Assembly (NCBI GenBank): GCA_020633955.1
Contig: JACKCP010000028.1
Location: 1 to 15,624 of the forward strand
Length of the DNA: 15,624 nucleotides
From: Desulfobacteraceae bacterium
Lineage (GTDB): Bacteria; Desulfobacterota; Desulfobacteria; Desulfobacterales; JACKCP01
Direction: 5' to 3'
Part shown: positions 1 to 6,800 of the stretch, piece by piece
How positions within the stretch are numbered: position 1 is the stretch's first letter
How the letters are laid out: each line of letters starts with the position of its first letter
The notes under the pieces: model-generated
Database searches by the model: none
Seen by the model: the letters and a program-made list of their open reading frames with translations, nothing else
What the model was told of the DNA's origin: nothing
Made by a program: the position numbers and the translations under genes

Positions 1-227
1 AAAGTGAATTAAAAAAAGATAAAAGGTTTTTGCCGCTTGATAATGCTGACAGTGCTGACTGGTTCAGAAGGCATTATTTTAAAAACAGGCTTTTGAAGCC
101 TTTGGAAATTCAGGCTACAAGTCCTTATCTCTCAATAGCCGGGGCTCACATGTGCATAACCTTGTCAATGATGTTTGAAAATATGAAAAATGAACAAAAT
201 ATTTTATGCTGTGATATTTCAGTATGA
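1..227 (+). CDS. C-terminal end of an unrecognised protein (partial)
   Basis: An open frame enters from the left edge (first full codon at position 3) and ends with TGA at 225-227, giving about 74 residues with no internal start that looks real. The visible part includes a WFRRHYF stretch, a small-residue segment (SPYLSIAGAH) and a C-terminal NILCCDIS strand. It is rich in Leu, Met and aromatic residues but has no clear membrane segment. I do not recognise the family; the AGAH plus hydrophobic helix plus CCDIS strand faintly recalls the end of a ketosynthase-like fold, but this is too weak to name. A strong terminator follows about 100 bp later, consistent with this being the last real gene of a plus-strand transcript. 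Confidence 0.55.
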   Translation, partial: SELKKDKRFLPLDNADSADWFRRHYFKNRLLKPLEIQATSPYLSIAGAHMCITLSMMFENMKNEQNILCCDISV

Positions 228-361
228 AAAATGTTTATGTGCTTGGCTCTCAGTTTCCCTGCTTTCGCACAGGCACTATTTATCTCTGTTTTTCCGGCCC
301 TTGTATTAAATTTTTTAACTTGGATAAAGATAAAAAGCGGATTTTTATTTCCGCTTTTTAA
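224..361 (+). CDS. Possible 45-residue ORF coupled to the upstream gene (doubtful)
   Basis: An ATG overlaps the stop of the upstream frame (ATGA at 224-227) and opens a 45-codon frame ending in TAA at 359-361. The product begins MKNVYVLGSQ and is rich in Phe, Cys and Lys, with no recognisable domain. The ATGA arrangement is typical of translational coupling. Against it, the last ten or so codons lie inside the terminator stem at 331-360, which is unusual for a real gene. It could also be the true C-terminus of the upstream protein after a frameshift. Low confidence that it is expressed. Confidence 0.2.
   Translation: MKNVYVLGSQFPCFRTGTIYLCFSGPCIKFFNLDKDKKRIFISAF
331..360. terminator. Bidirectional rho-independent terminator
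   Basis: There is a perfect 11-bp inverted repeat: 331-341 (TAAAAAGCGGA) pairs with 350-360 (TCCGCTTTTTA) around an 8-nt T-rich loop. The stem's own A/T ends supply a U-run on either strand. It lies between the end of the plus-strand partial gene and the stop (410) of the minus-strand flavoenzyme operon, so it can end transcription from both sides. Confidence 0.85.
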
Positions 362-409
362 GGTGGTTTTTGATCTTTTAAACGAACAATTCCTTTTAAT
401 CAGACTTTA

Positions 410-2578
410 TCAGATAAACCTTGCAACATCATTTGCAGAAGTAATTGCCTGCCATCCGCTTGCAGGCTCTCTTGAATCTCCGATTGTAAAAATATCTCCC
501 TTAAAATCTGAATTTGAAATTTCTGAGTAAAGAGAATTTTCTGACAATGCTCCTGTTGCAAAAATTATAAAATCAGTATCAATTTCAATTTTTTCTGTAT
601 CACTGATATTTAATTTTTTATCAAAAGGATTGTGAATATTTTCAGGGATAAGTGTATGCCATGGAGTGAAAGGATCTTTTCTTTTTTTGTTTGCCTCTAT
701 AAGAACTGAATTTTGTCTGACTTCTACTGCTTTTGAAGATGTATAAGCTTTTACAGGGTTTTTTATCAGAGGATTTTTTGAGTTGTCCGTTGAACCAAGT
801 CCCATCATGAGCCATAAAAGCATACCCCTGTTTGCCTGGACAACTCCTTTCATAAGGTCTTTTTCCATTTCAATTATAGTTATTTCAATATCCTTATATT
901 TTGCACCCATTTCACAGGCAAGTTCGCATCCTACAATTCCGCCTCCGATTATTGTTATTTTCTTATACTTTTCATCAAGCTCAAGATTTTTTTCAAGAAA
1001 TGTCCGCGAATCTGTGTATGGAATATTTTCAAGGCCTTCAATATTTAAAACAAGAGGTTTTACTCCGGTAGCACAGATAATTGAATCAAATGATGAAATA
1101 AGCTCTTCTTTTGAAGGTTTTGTGTTTAATTTTATTTCAAGTCCCTGTTCTTGAAGTGCTTTAAGACGGTTTTCAAGGTTGTTTAGATAAATTTTTACAT
1201 CATGTTTTATCTCCATTTTTGAGGCAAGATAAAATTGTCCTCCAATATTTTTGCCTTTTTCAAACAAGGTTACCCTATGTCCTCGTTTTGCCGCTGTTAT
1301 TGCCGCTTCACATCCGCCGGGACCTGCTCCTACAACAGCAACATTTTTTATTTTATCTGCAGGTTTTAAAATTTTTACATCCTCAAAACCAGCATAAGGA
1401 TTAATGCTGCAGCAGGGATGTCCTCCAAGAATAAAAGACTGAATACATGCATCCTGATCTCCGATGCAGTGAACAATCTGATCTGCCTTTCCTGTTCTTA
1501 CCTTTTCCGGCCAGTAAGGGTCTGCAAGAAGAGGTCTTCCAAGCATTATCATGTCTGCTGTATTGTTTTTTAAAACATCTGATGCAGCTTCTGGATTTCC
1601 AAGTTTTCCAACGGCAATTACAGGTGCTTTTATATTTTCCTTTTCAAAAAATTTTTTTAAGCTTCCTGCCATTTCCTCAACGTAGGGCATATCTTTAAAA
1701 TATGCAGGAGGGTGGGGGAAAAACCAGTTGTCATAACATCCTTTGTCAACATCAAAGGCATCAACTCCGGCCTTGTAAAGTTCTTTGCAGAACTCAAGAC
1801 CTTCTTCAATTGTTCTTTCCATTCCCATGAATCTTTTTTGGAATATTTCCTTTCCATATGTAAATTCAAGTCCCTGGGTAAGGTCAACTCTGTAAATAAC
1901 AGGAAAGTCCTTTCCGCAGATATTTTTTATTTCCTTTACAATGTCTATGGCAAACTGAAATCTGTTTTTGTATCTTCCGAATTTTCTTCTGTTCCATGGA
2001 AGGGATGTGAGCTGATCCATTAAATAACCTTCATGGCCGTGAAGATGAATTCCGTCTGCCCCGCATACCTTGGCATTTATCGCACTCTGGCCGAAACTTT
2101 TTACTATTTTTTTTATTGCCATGTCAGTAAACGGAAAGTGTGGAATAGCCGGAAGATAAAAATTTCTGTTAAAGGATGCTGATTTTGGAAGCTTTAATTT
2201 CAGTGCACATTCAGGAGAACCGACCCTTCCAAGTCCTGCTGTGAGCTGGATAAAAAATTTTGAATCATAGGAGTGAAGGATTGAAACAAGGTCTCTCCAT
2301 CCTGACATTCTTGTCCTGGATGATCCGTCAATCCTTGGAAAATATGTAGTGTCATTGTCTTCAGAAATTGTCGGGTCAATTCCAAAAGAAACAGGAACAA
2401 GCCCGCTTATTATAAGACCTGTTCCTCCTTTTGCCCTTTCTTCAAAATATGAAATCATCTTCTGAAGCGGCCTTCCTATGGGGTCTGCCATGTTTATGTT
2501 TCCCATTGGTGCCATTACTATTCTGTTTTTCAGGTTAAGTTTTCCAATTTTTAAGGGAGAGAACAATTCCTTGTACAT
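410..2578 (-). CDS. FadH/Old Yellow Enzyme-type FMN/FAD/[4Fe-4S] oxidoreductase
   Basis: 722 residues with the layout of 2,4-dienoyl-CoA reductase and 2-enoate reductase enzymes, which reduce activated C=C bonds with NAD(P)H. An N-terminal FMN-binding TIM barrel (about 1-360, starting ELFSPLKIG) carries the HGHEGYLMDQ active-site segment with Tyr185. An iron-sulfur segment follows at 371-390, then an FAD-binding Rossmann fold (GAGPGG 417-422, ATG 503-505) and a second nucleotide site (GGGIVG 545-550). The iron-sulfur segment keeps the family spacing C-x2-C-x3-C-x11-C but has Asp374 at the second position (Cys371, Asp374, Cys378, Cys390). The ATG has GGAG 6 nt upstream. It starts 26 bp after the kinase stop and is third in the operon. 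The substrate cannot be told; an enoyl-CoA or enone is inferred. Confidence 0.9.
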   Translation of the reverse strand: MYKELFSPLKIGKLNLKNRIVMAPMGNINMADPIGRPLQKMISYFEERAKGGTGLIISGLVPVSFGIDPTISEDNDTTYFPRIDGSSRTRMSGWRDLVSILHSYDSKFFIQLTAGLGRVGSPECALKLKLPKSASFNRNFYLPAIPHFPFTDMAIKKIVKSFGQSAINAKVCGADGIHLHGHEGYLMDQLTSLPWNRRKFGRYKNRFQFAIDIVKEIKNICGKDFPVIYRVDLTQGLEFTYGKEIFQKRFMGMERTIEEGLEFCKELYKAGVDAFDVDKGCYDNWFFPHPPAYFKDMPYVEEMAGSLKKFFEKENIKAPVIAVGKLGNPEAASDVLKNNTADMIMLGRPLLADPYWPEKVRTGKADQIVHCIGDQDACIQSFILGGHPCCSINPYAGFEDVKILKPADKIKNVAVVGAGPGGCEAAITAAKRGHRVTLFEKGKNIGGQFYLASKMEIKHDVKIYLNNLENRLKALQEQGLEIKLNTKPSKEELISSFDSIICATGVKPLVLNIEGLENIPYTDSRTFLEKNLELDEKYKKITIIGGGIVGCELACEMGAKYKDIEITIIEMEKDLMKGVVQANRGMLLWLMMGLGSTDNSKNPLIKNPVKAYTSSKAVEVRQNSVLIEANKKRKDPFTPWHTLIPENIHNPFDKKLNISDTEKIEIDTDFIIFATGALSENSLYSEISNSDFKGDIFTIGDSREPASGWQAITSANDVARFI

Positions 2579-2604
2579 AATTTACTCCATCTATTCTTGT
2601 AGTT

Positions 2605-4215
2605 TCAGCTCAATGCATAATGAATAACTTTGCTCAATTCTGATTTTTCAAAGGGTTTTTTTATAAATCCGCATAATCCGTTTTCACTGAGTTTTTCAAT
2701 TTCAGTGTGCTTTGAAAATCCTGATGAAATTATTATTTTAGCATCAGGATTTATTTTTTTTATTTCAAAAAAACAATCTCTTCCGTCCATTAAAGGCATA
2801 ATCATATCAAGAATAACAATATCAAATCTTTTGGGATTTTTTTTATAAATTTTTAAGGCTTCAAATCCATTTTCTGCATTTACCACAGAGTATCCAAGGC
2901 TTTCAATAAGAGCAGATGAGGTGGTTGTTATTATTTCATCATCATCTGCAAGTAAGATATTGCCTTTTCCTGTGAAAAGCTGAGCTTTTTCTGAGGTTTT
3001 TTCAGTTTTTTCCGGATCAGACAATGGCAGAAGTATTATAAAAGATGTTCCGGAATGTGGTTCACTGTATACGGTTATTATGCCTTTATGCTTTTTAATT
3101 GTTCCGTATACCGATGAAAGTCCAAGTCCAGATCCTTTGCCTTTTTCCTTGGTTGTAAAAAAAGGATCGAAAATTTTTGGAATGATTTCTCCTGGAATTC
3201 CATTGCCTGTGTCTCTGATTTCTATTTCAAGATAGGTTCCCGGATTTATTTCGTATGGAAGGTAGCGTATTGAGTCCTGGGTGATAATTGTATTTTTTGT
3301 TTTAAAAAAAAGAAGTCCTCCATCAGTCATTGCATCTTTTGCGTTTATTCCAAGATTGAGGAGAGCATTCTGAATAAGGGATTCGTCTCCTGAAATTGTG
3401 TATTTTTGTGCATGCAGATCTGTGTTTATGAGAACTTTTCTGTCTATGCTTCTTTCAAGAATCTCAACAGTATTTTCAACTATCCTGTGAATATTTATGT
3501 TCTGAAGATGTATTTCTCCTTTTCTGCTGAATGTCAGCAGTTTTGATATAAGTGCTGCTGCACGTTCAGCTGAGTATGAAATGGTATTTAAAAATTTTTC
3601 AAAATTTTTGTCCACATGTCCGTTTAATAGTTCGCAGGAACCCATTATACCGGTTAAAATATTGTTGAAGTCATGGGCTGTTCCTGCTGCCAGCTGCCCA
3701 AGTGCATCCATTTTCTGCATGTGGGCAAGCTCTTCTTCCATTCTTTGCTTTTCTGAAATATTTTCACAGAAAATTTCTATAATACTTTCATTTTGTTCTG
3801 ACTTTAAAATGTTTGCTGAAACAGATATTTTTTTACCATCTTGTGTTTTCAGCTTTATCTGACAGTTCTTTACGGCTTGATTGCGGTCAAGACTTTCTAA
3901 AATTGAATCCCATTGGCCTGGATAACTCATGAGATCATTTCTCAGGTTTTTACCTTCAAGACCATGGGAAAAGTTTTCAAATCCTGTCATGCGAATTACT
4001 GAAGGATTTGCCTCTGATATCAGTCCGTTTCTGTCTACTCTCAAAATTCCATTGAAAGCATTATTAAAAAAAGACTGATATTTTCTTTTTTCATTTTCCA
4101 GTTCTTCTATTTTTTTCCTGAGCTGGGGATAGTAGCTTTTCTGGATTGAAGAGCTTCCAAGTCCAATAAGTTTTTCGAGAATATCATTTTCATCATTGTT
4201 ACATTGCTTCTTCAT
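2605..4215 (-). CDS. Soluble PAS hybrid sensor histidine kinase with C-terminal receiver
   Basis: 536 residues from the ATG at 4215, chosen because GAGG lies 6 nt upstream; an in-frame start ten codons earlier (4245) is less likely. Order of domains: a short coiled coil, PAS (about 40-155, FFNNAFNGILRVD), HisKA with phosphoacceptor His181 in GTAHDFNN, and HATPase with an N-box at Asn291, DTGNGI at 335-340, FFTTK and GSGLGL at 361-366. A receiver follows from about 418, with DDD near its start, phosphoacceptor Asp470 in ILDMIMPLMDG and the KKPF lysine. There is no membrane segment, so the PAS domain probably senses a cytoplasmic signal. The start overlaps the alcohol dehydrogenase gene by 17 bp, indicating coupled translation. 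No separate response regulator or output domain is nearby, so phosphorelay to an unlinked protein is inferred. Confidence 0.92.
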   Translation of the reverse strand: MKKQCNNDENDILEKLIGLGSSSIQKSYYPQLRKKIEELENEKRKYQSFFNNAFNGILRVDRNGLISEANPSVIRMTGFENFSHGLEGKNLRNDLMSYPGQWDSILESLDRNQAVKNCQIKLKTQDGKKISVSANILKSEQNESIIEIFCENISEKQRMEEELAHMQKMDALGQLAAGTAHDFNNILTGIMGSCELLNGHVDKNFEKFLNTISYSAERAAALISKLLTFSRKGEIHLQNINIHRIVENTVEILERSIDRKVLINTDLHAQKYTISGDESLIQNALLNLGINAKDAMTDGGLLFFKTKNTIITQDSIRYLPYEINPGTYLEIEIRDTGNGIPGEIIPKIFDPFFTTKEKGKGSGLGLSSVYGTIKKHKGIITVYSEPHSGTSFIILLPLSDPEKTEKTSEKAQLFTGKGNILLADDDEIITTTSSALIESLGYSVVNAENGFEALKIYKKNPKRFDIVILDMIMPLMDGRDCFFEIKKINPDAKIIISSGFSKHTEIEKLSENGLCGFIKKPFEKSELSKVIHYALS

Positions 4216-5362
4216 ATATGACCTCAATGTCTCTTTTCCGGGCACTTCTGGGATTTGTCACAAGGCAGGCGTCTTCAAGTGCTTTTTGTGCAAGAACAGG
4301 AATATCTGAAGTTTTTACTCCAGTGTCTTTCAATGTATTTGTTATTCCAAGGAATTTTTTTAAGCTTTTAATCTCGTCAAATATTTTTTTTCTGATTTCT
4401 TCTGTTGTCATCCCTCTTGTATCTATTGCCATATTTTGGGCAATCACTGAAAAACGGTTTGGATGTGAGTTGAAGTTAAAATTTATTACATGTTCAAGCA
4501 GCATGGAATTGCATTCCCCGTGGGGGAGGTCAAGAAAGCCTCCAAGGCTGTGAGACATGGCATGAACTGCTCCAAGAATTGAATTGGAAAAGGCAAGGCC
4601 TGCTTCCATGCTTCCAAACATGATATTTTTTCTTGCTTCCATGCTGTGGGGATTTAATTTAACTTCTGGAAGATTTGAAGATAAAATTCTTATTGCTTCA
4701 AGTGCATGTACATCAGTAAGAGGCGATGAGGCCTTTGAGACAAAAGCCTCTATTGCATGAACAAGTGCATCCATTCCTGTGCAGGCAGTGAGATACTGGT
4801 CCATTGTAGCTGTTGTTTCAGGATCAATAAGAGCTACATCGGGAATAATGATTTTGCTTACAATTGCTATTTTAACAAGTTCTTTTGTATCTGCAATGAT
4901 TGCAAACTGAGAGACATCTGCAGATGTTCCTGCAGTTGTAGGGATAAAAATCAGAGGTGGAAGCGGGTTGCTGATCTGGTCTATTCCCTTGTAATCAAGT
5001 ATGTGCCCATTGTTGGCTGCAACAATTCCTATTCCCTTGGCACAGTCCATTGGGCTTCCGCCTCCTACAGCAACAATAGAGTCACACTTCTCTTCAAGAT
5101 ATATTGATGTCCCTGCCATAACTTCATGCTCTCTTGGATTTGGACTTACATTTGAAAAAAGTCTGTAATTTATCCCGGCATCAAGAAGGCTTTCTATGAC
5201 TTCATCTGTCCATCCTGTCTGGATTACTCCAGGGTCTGAAACAACAAGGGCTTTTTTTGCATGGAAATTTTTGCAGTACTGACCGGCAAGGGTTCTGGAG
5301 CTGGTTCCGAAAATTATTTCTGGAGCTATGAACTTTCTTAATTCTCTGATTGAATGATGCAC
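4199..5362 (-). CDS. ercA: ErcA-like iron-containing alcohol dehydrogenase
   Basis: 387 residues, a full-length group III (iron-dependent) alcohol dehydrogenase. The NAD-binding motif GGGSPMDCAK is at 100-109. All four metal ligands seen in the family are in place: Asp198 and His202 (DALVHAIEAF), His267 (GAVHAMSH) and His281 (DLPHGECN), so it may be catalytically active. Stretches such as RKFIAPEIIFG, VSPNPREHEVM and TSADVSQFAII are like ErcA, the alcohol-dehydrogenase-like protein linked in Pseudomonas to the Erc sensor kinases controlling ethanol oxidation. Here the next gene is indeed a sensor kinase, overlapping by 17 bp. The start is GTG at 5362 with GGAG 7 nt upstream. The ErcA assignment rests on remembered motifs and context; a plain 1,3-propanediol/ethanol dehydrogenase is the alternative. 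Confidence 0.85.
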   Translation of the reverse strand: MHHSIRELRKFIAPEIIFGTSSRTLAGQYCKNFHAKKALVVSDPGVIQTGWTDEVIESLLDAGINYRLFSNVSPNPREHEVMAGTSIYLEEKCDSIVAVGGGSPMDCAKGIGIVAANNGHILDYKGIDQISNPLPPLIFIPTTAGTSADVSQFAIIADTKELVKIAIVSKIIIPDVALIDPETTATMDQYLTACTGMDALVHAIEAFVSKASSPLTDVHALEAIRILSSNLPEVKLNPHSMEARKNIMFGSMEAGLAFSNSILGAVHAMSHSLGGFLDLPHGECNSMLLEHVINFNFNSHPNRFSVIAQNMAIDTRGMTTEEIRKKIFDEIKSLKKFLGITNTLKDTGVKTSDIPVLAQKALEDACLVTNPRSARKRDIEVIYEEAM

Positions 5363-5723
5363 ATTTTTTCTCCTGTAATAAGATTATTGTGCAGTTGATT
5401 ACTTAGTTGCTGAACGAAAACGGCCTTTTTTGTCCATTTCTGCGTCAGAATCAAAATTTAATCCTCAAAATACTCAATGTATTCCTGCGGTTAAATTTTT
5501 ATTCTTCCTTGAACTGAACAAAAAATTCTCGTTTTCGGCCATTCACTACTTAAATGTCAGTGAATTTTTAATATGTCTTTGTTATTTGGTAAGAGTAATT
5601 TTTTATTAAGAATAAGTTATTTTATAAAAATTGTAAATTTTTAATATTCTGGTATTTATGGCTTATAAGTTTTTGAAAGTTCAGATTTTTTTTAAAATAT
5701 TTTTTGTCTGTTTTCAGAGTATC
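5363..5723. other. Intergenic region upstream of the ercA-like operon
   Basis: These 361 bp hold the leader and ribosome site of the alcohol dehydrogenase gene (5363-5375), a full palindromic repeat (5402-5550) and then about 170 bp of very AT-rich DNA running to the end of the YihY gene. I see no credible ORF, no GC-rich terminator and no tRNA. The operon's promoter is probably within or upstream of the repeat, but no convincing -35/-10 pair was found. Confidence 0.6.
5402..5550 (-). repeat. Palindromic dispersed element, copy A (full length)
   Basis: A 149-bp element that aligns end to end, without gaps, with the reverse complement of copy C at 11565-11713 (about 133 of 149 identical by hand). 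The ends are imperfect inverted repeats sharing CGAAAACG. Inside, T6GT pairs with ACA6, an AATTTAATCC arm pairs with GGTTAAATT, and AATAC/GTATT closes a 5-nt loop, so one strand can fold into a single long hairpin. Strand is given as that of the downstream gene. The CTGAACG end lies 40 bp before the ercA-like start. Confidence 0.85.
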
Positions 5724-6614
5724 TTAATTGCTGATTAAAACCATGGATTCTTTTTTGAACATCTGGAACATTATTTCAACGGAAAAAAGCAGAATAACAG
5801 AAGAGTAGAAAATCCATATCAGAATTATGATAACTGAACTTATTGAGCCATAAATCAGGTTTACAATGGAAATATTGCTCAGATAAAAGGAAAAGGCCTG
5901 TTTTGCAGTATTCCACATTAGTGCAAAAATAAATGCTGATATAAATCTGTGTCTGAATTTGAGCTTAATTTTTGGTGGCAGAAAAATGATTGATGTGATT
6001 ATAAAAAACAACATCAATATCAGTATTGAAAGAATATCCGTGCTTAATAAATTAAATTTTTCCAAAGAATTTAAAAGCTTGAATATAGCCTGGCTGTTTT
6101 GAAATGAATCTGTAAAGTTTGTTAAAAATGAAGATAAAACTGCCCAGACAAAATTTGCAGTAAATATAATCAAAAGAACAATAATTGTAAAAAAAGCATA
6201 AAAAAACTGGTTAACAATAATTAGCCTTGGGTGAATAGAAAATATTTTCCTGTATGATGTTTCAAGTTCGTGAAAAATAATACCGCTTATCACAGGGAGC
6301 ATCAACAGACTGAAAAAAGTCAGGGATTTTGAACTGCTTGCCTGAGTATTCAGGATGAGCCATTCAGAAGAAACAAAAGGTATTATTTCGTGGAGTTCTT
6401 TTATGATTAAATCCATCTGGTTTATGTGGTGGTGGCTGTAAATCAGACTGTTTTGAACCAGGCTGAAAATTTTTGCGGCCAATGTTAAAAAAGGTATTAA
6501 AGACAGCATGAAAACAAATGAAATTGCAGAAGCAAGAGTTATGCAATCGTCTTCCTTGAATTTTAGCAGAGCATCCCATAGTATTGTAAAAAAGGATTTC
6601 ATCTTCTGATCCAT
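5724..6614 (-). CDS. YihY/BrkB family inner-membrane protein
   Basis: 296 residues with about six hydrophobic segments, near 27-50, 97-115, 136-163, 193-213, 225-243 and 258-284. The final segment begins YGSISSVIIILIWIFY and ends with an LFSVEI pattern, matching the family's hallmark C-terminal YGS...W...GAE region with Ser in place of the usual Gly. Proteins of this family (YihY, formerly annotated as ribonuclease BN or BrkB) are integral membrane proteins of unclear function; a transport role is often suggested. The first ATG (6614) has no evident ribosome site; an ATG four codons in (MKSFF) is possible. It stands alone: 186 bp separate it from the upstream ferredoxin gene, including a truncated repeat copy. 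Confidence 0.85.
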   Translation of the reverse strand: MDQKMKSFFTILWDALLKFKEDDCITLASAISFVFMLSLIPFLTLAAKIFSLVQNSLIYSHHHINQMDLIIKELHEIIPFVSSEWLILNTQASSSKSLTFFSLLMLPVISGIIFHELETSYRKIFSIHPRLIIVNQFFYAFFTIIVLLIIFTANFVWAVLSSFLTNFTDSFQNSQAIFKLLNSLEKFNLLSTDILSILILMLFFIITSIIFLPPKIKLKFRHRFISAFIFALMWNTAKQAFSFYLSNISIVNLIYGSISSVIIILIWIFYSSVILLFSVEIMFQMFKKESMVLISN

Positions 6615-6640
6615 GGTAAAAAATTGTTATTTGTAACTGC

Positions 6641-6652
6641 CAGCTGAAAACT
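6641..6652 (-). promoter_or_regulatory. Shared 12-mer upstream of the yihY-like gene
   Basis: CAGCTGAAAACT on the plus strand (AGTTTTCAGCTG as transcribed) ends 26 nt before the ATG at 6614. The same 12 bases occur at the same distance before the neighbouring ferredoxin-type gene. It contains the palindrome CAGCTG. Function is unknown; a regulator site or part of a promoter/leader is inferred from position alone. Confidence 0.35.
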
Positions 6653-6676
6653 GTCCAGTAAATAATTATTCTTATC

Positions 6677-6757
6677 TACTCCATGTATTCCTGAGGTTAA
6701 ATTTTGCATCTTCCGTAACTGAACAAAAAATTCTCGTTTTCGGCCAGTCACTAATTA
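6677..6757 (-). repeat. Palindromic dispersed element, copy B (half copy)
   Basis: About 81 bp matching only one arm of copies A and C, from the hairpin apex (TACTCCATGTATTCC) through GGTTAAATTTTGCATCTTCC, AACTGAACAAAAAATTCTCG and GGCCAGTCACTAAT. The missing arm is the one nearest the downstream gene start in the other copies. The break lies close to the palindrome centre, as expected for a deletion at a hairpin. Confidence 0.8.
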
Positions 6758-6800
6758 CATTTTTTATGTACTGCATTTTAATTTGATTTGAATGAAGCCT

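Noticed and set aside
231..530. Plus-strand hydrophobic 99-codon frame
   Set aside because: It starts just after a stop, runs through a terminator and into the antisense of the flavoenzyme gene; no ribosome site.
4216..4245. Upstream start (4245) for the histidine kinase
   Set aside because: The ATG at 4215 has GAGG at ideal spacing, and the ten extra residues overlap the dehydrogenase further without support.
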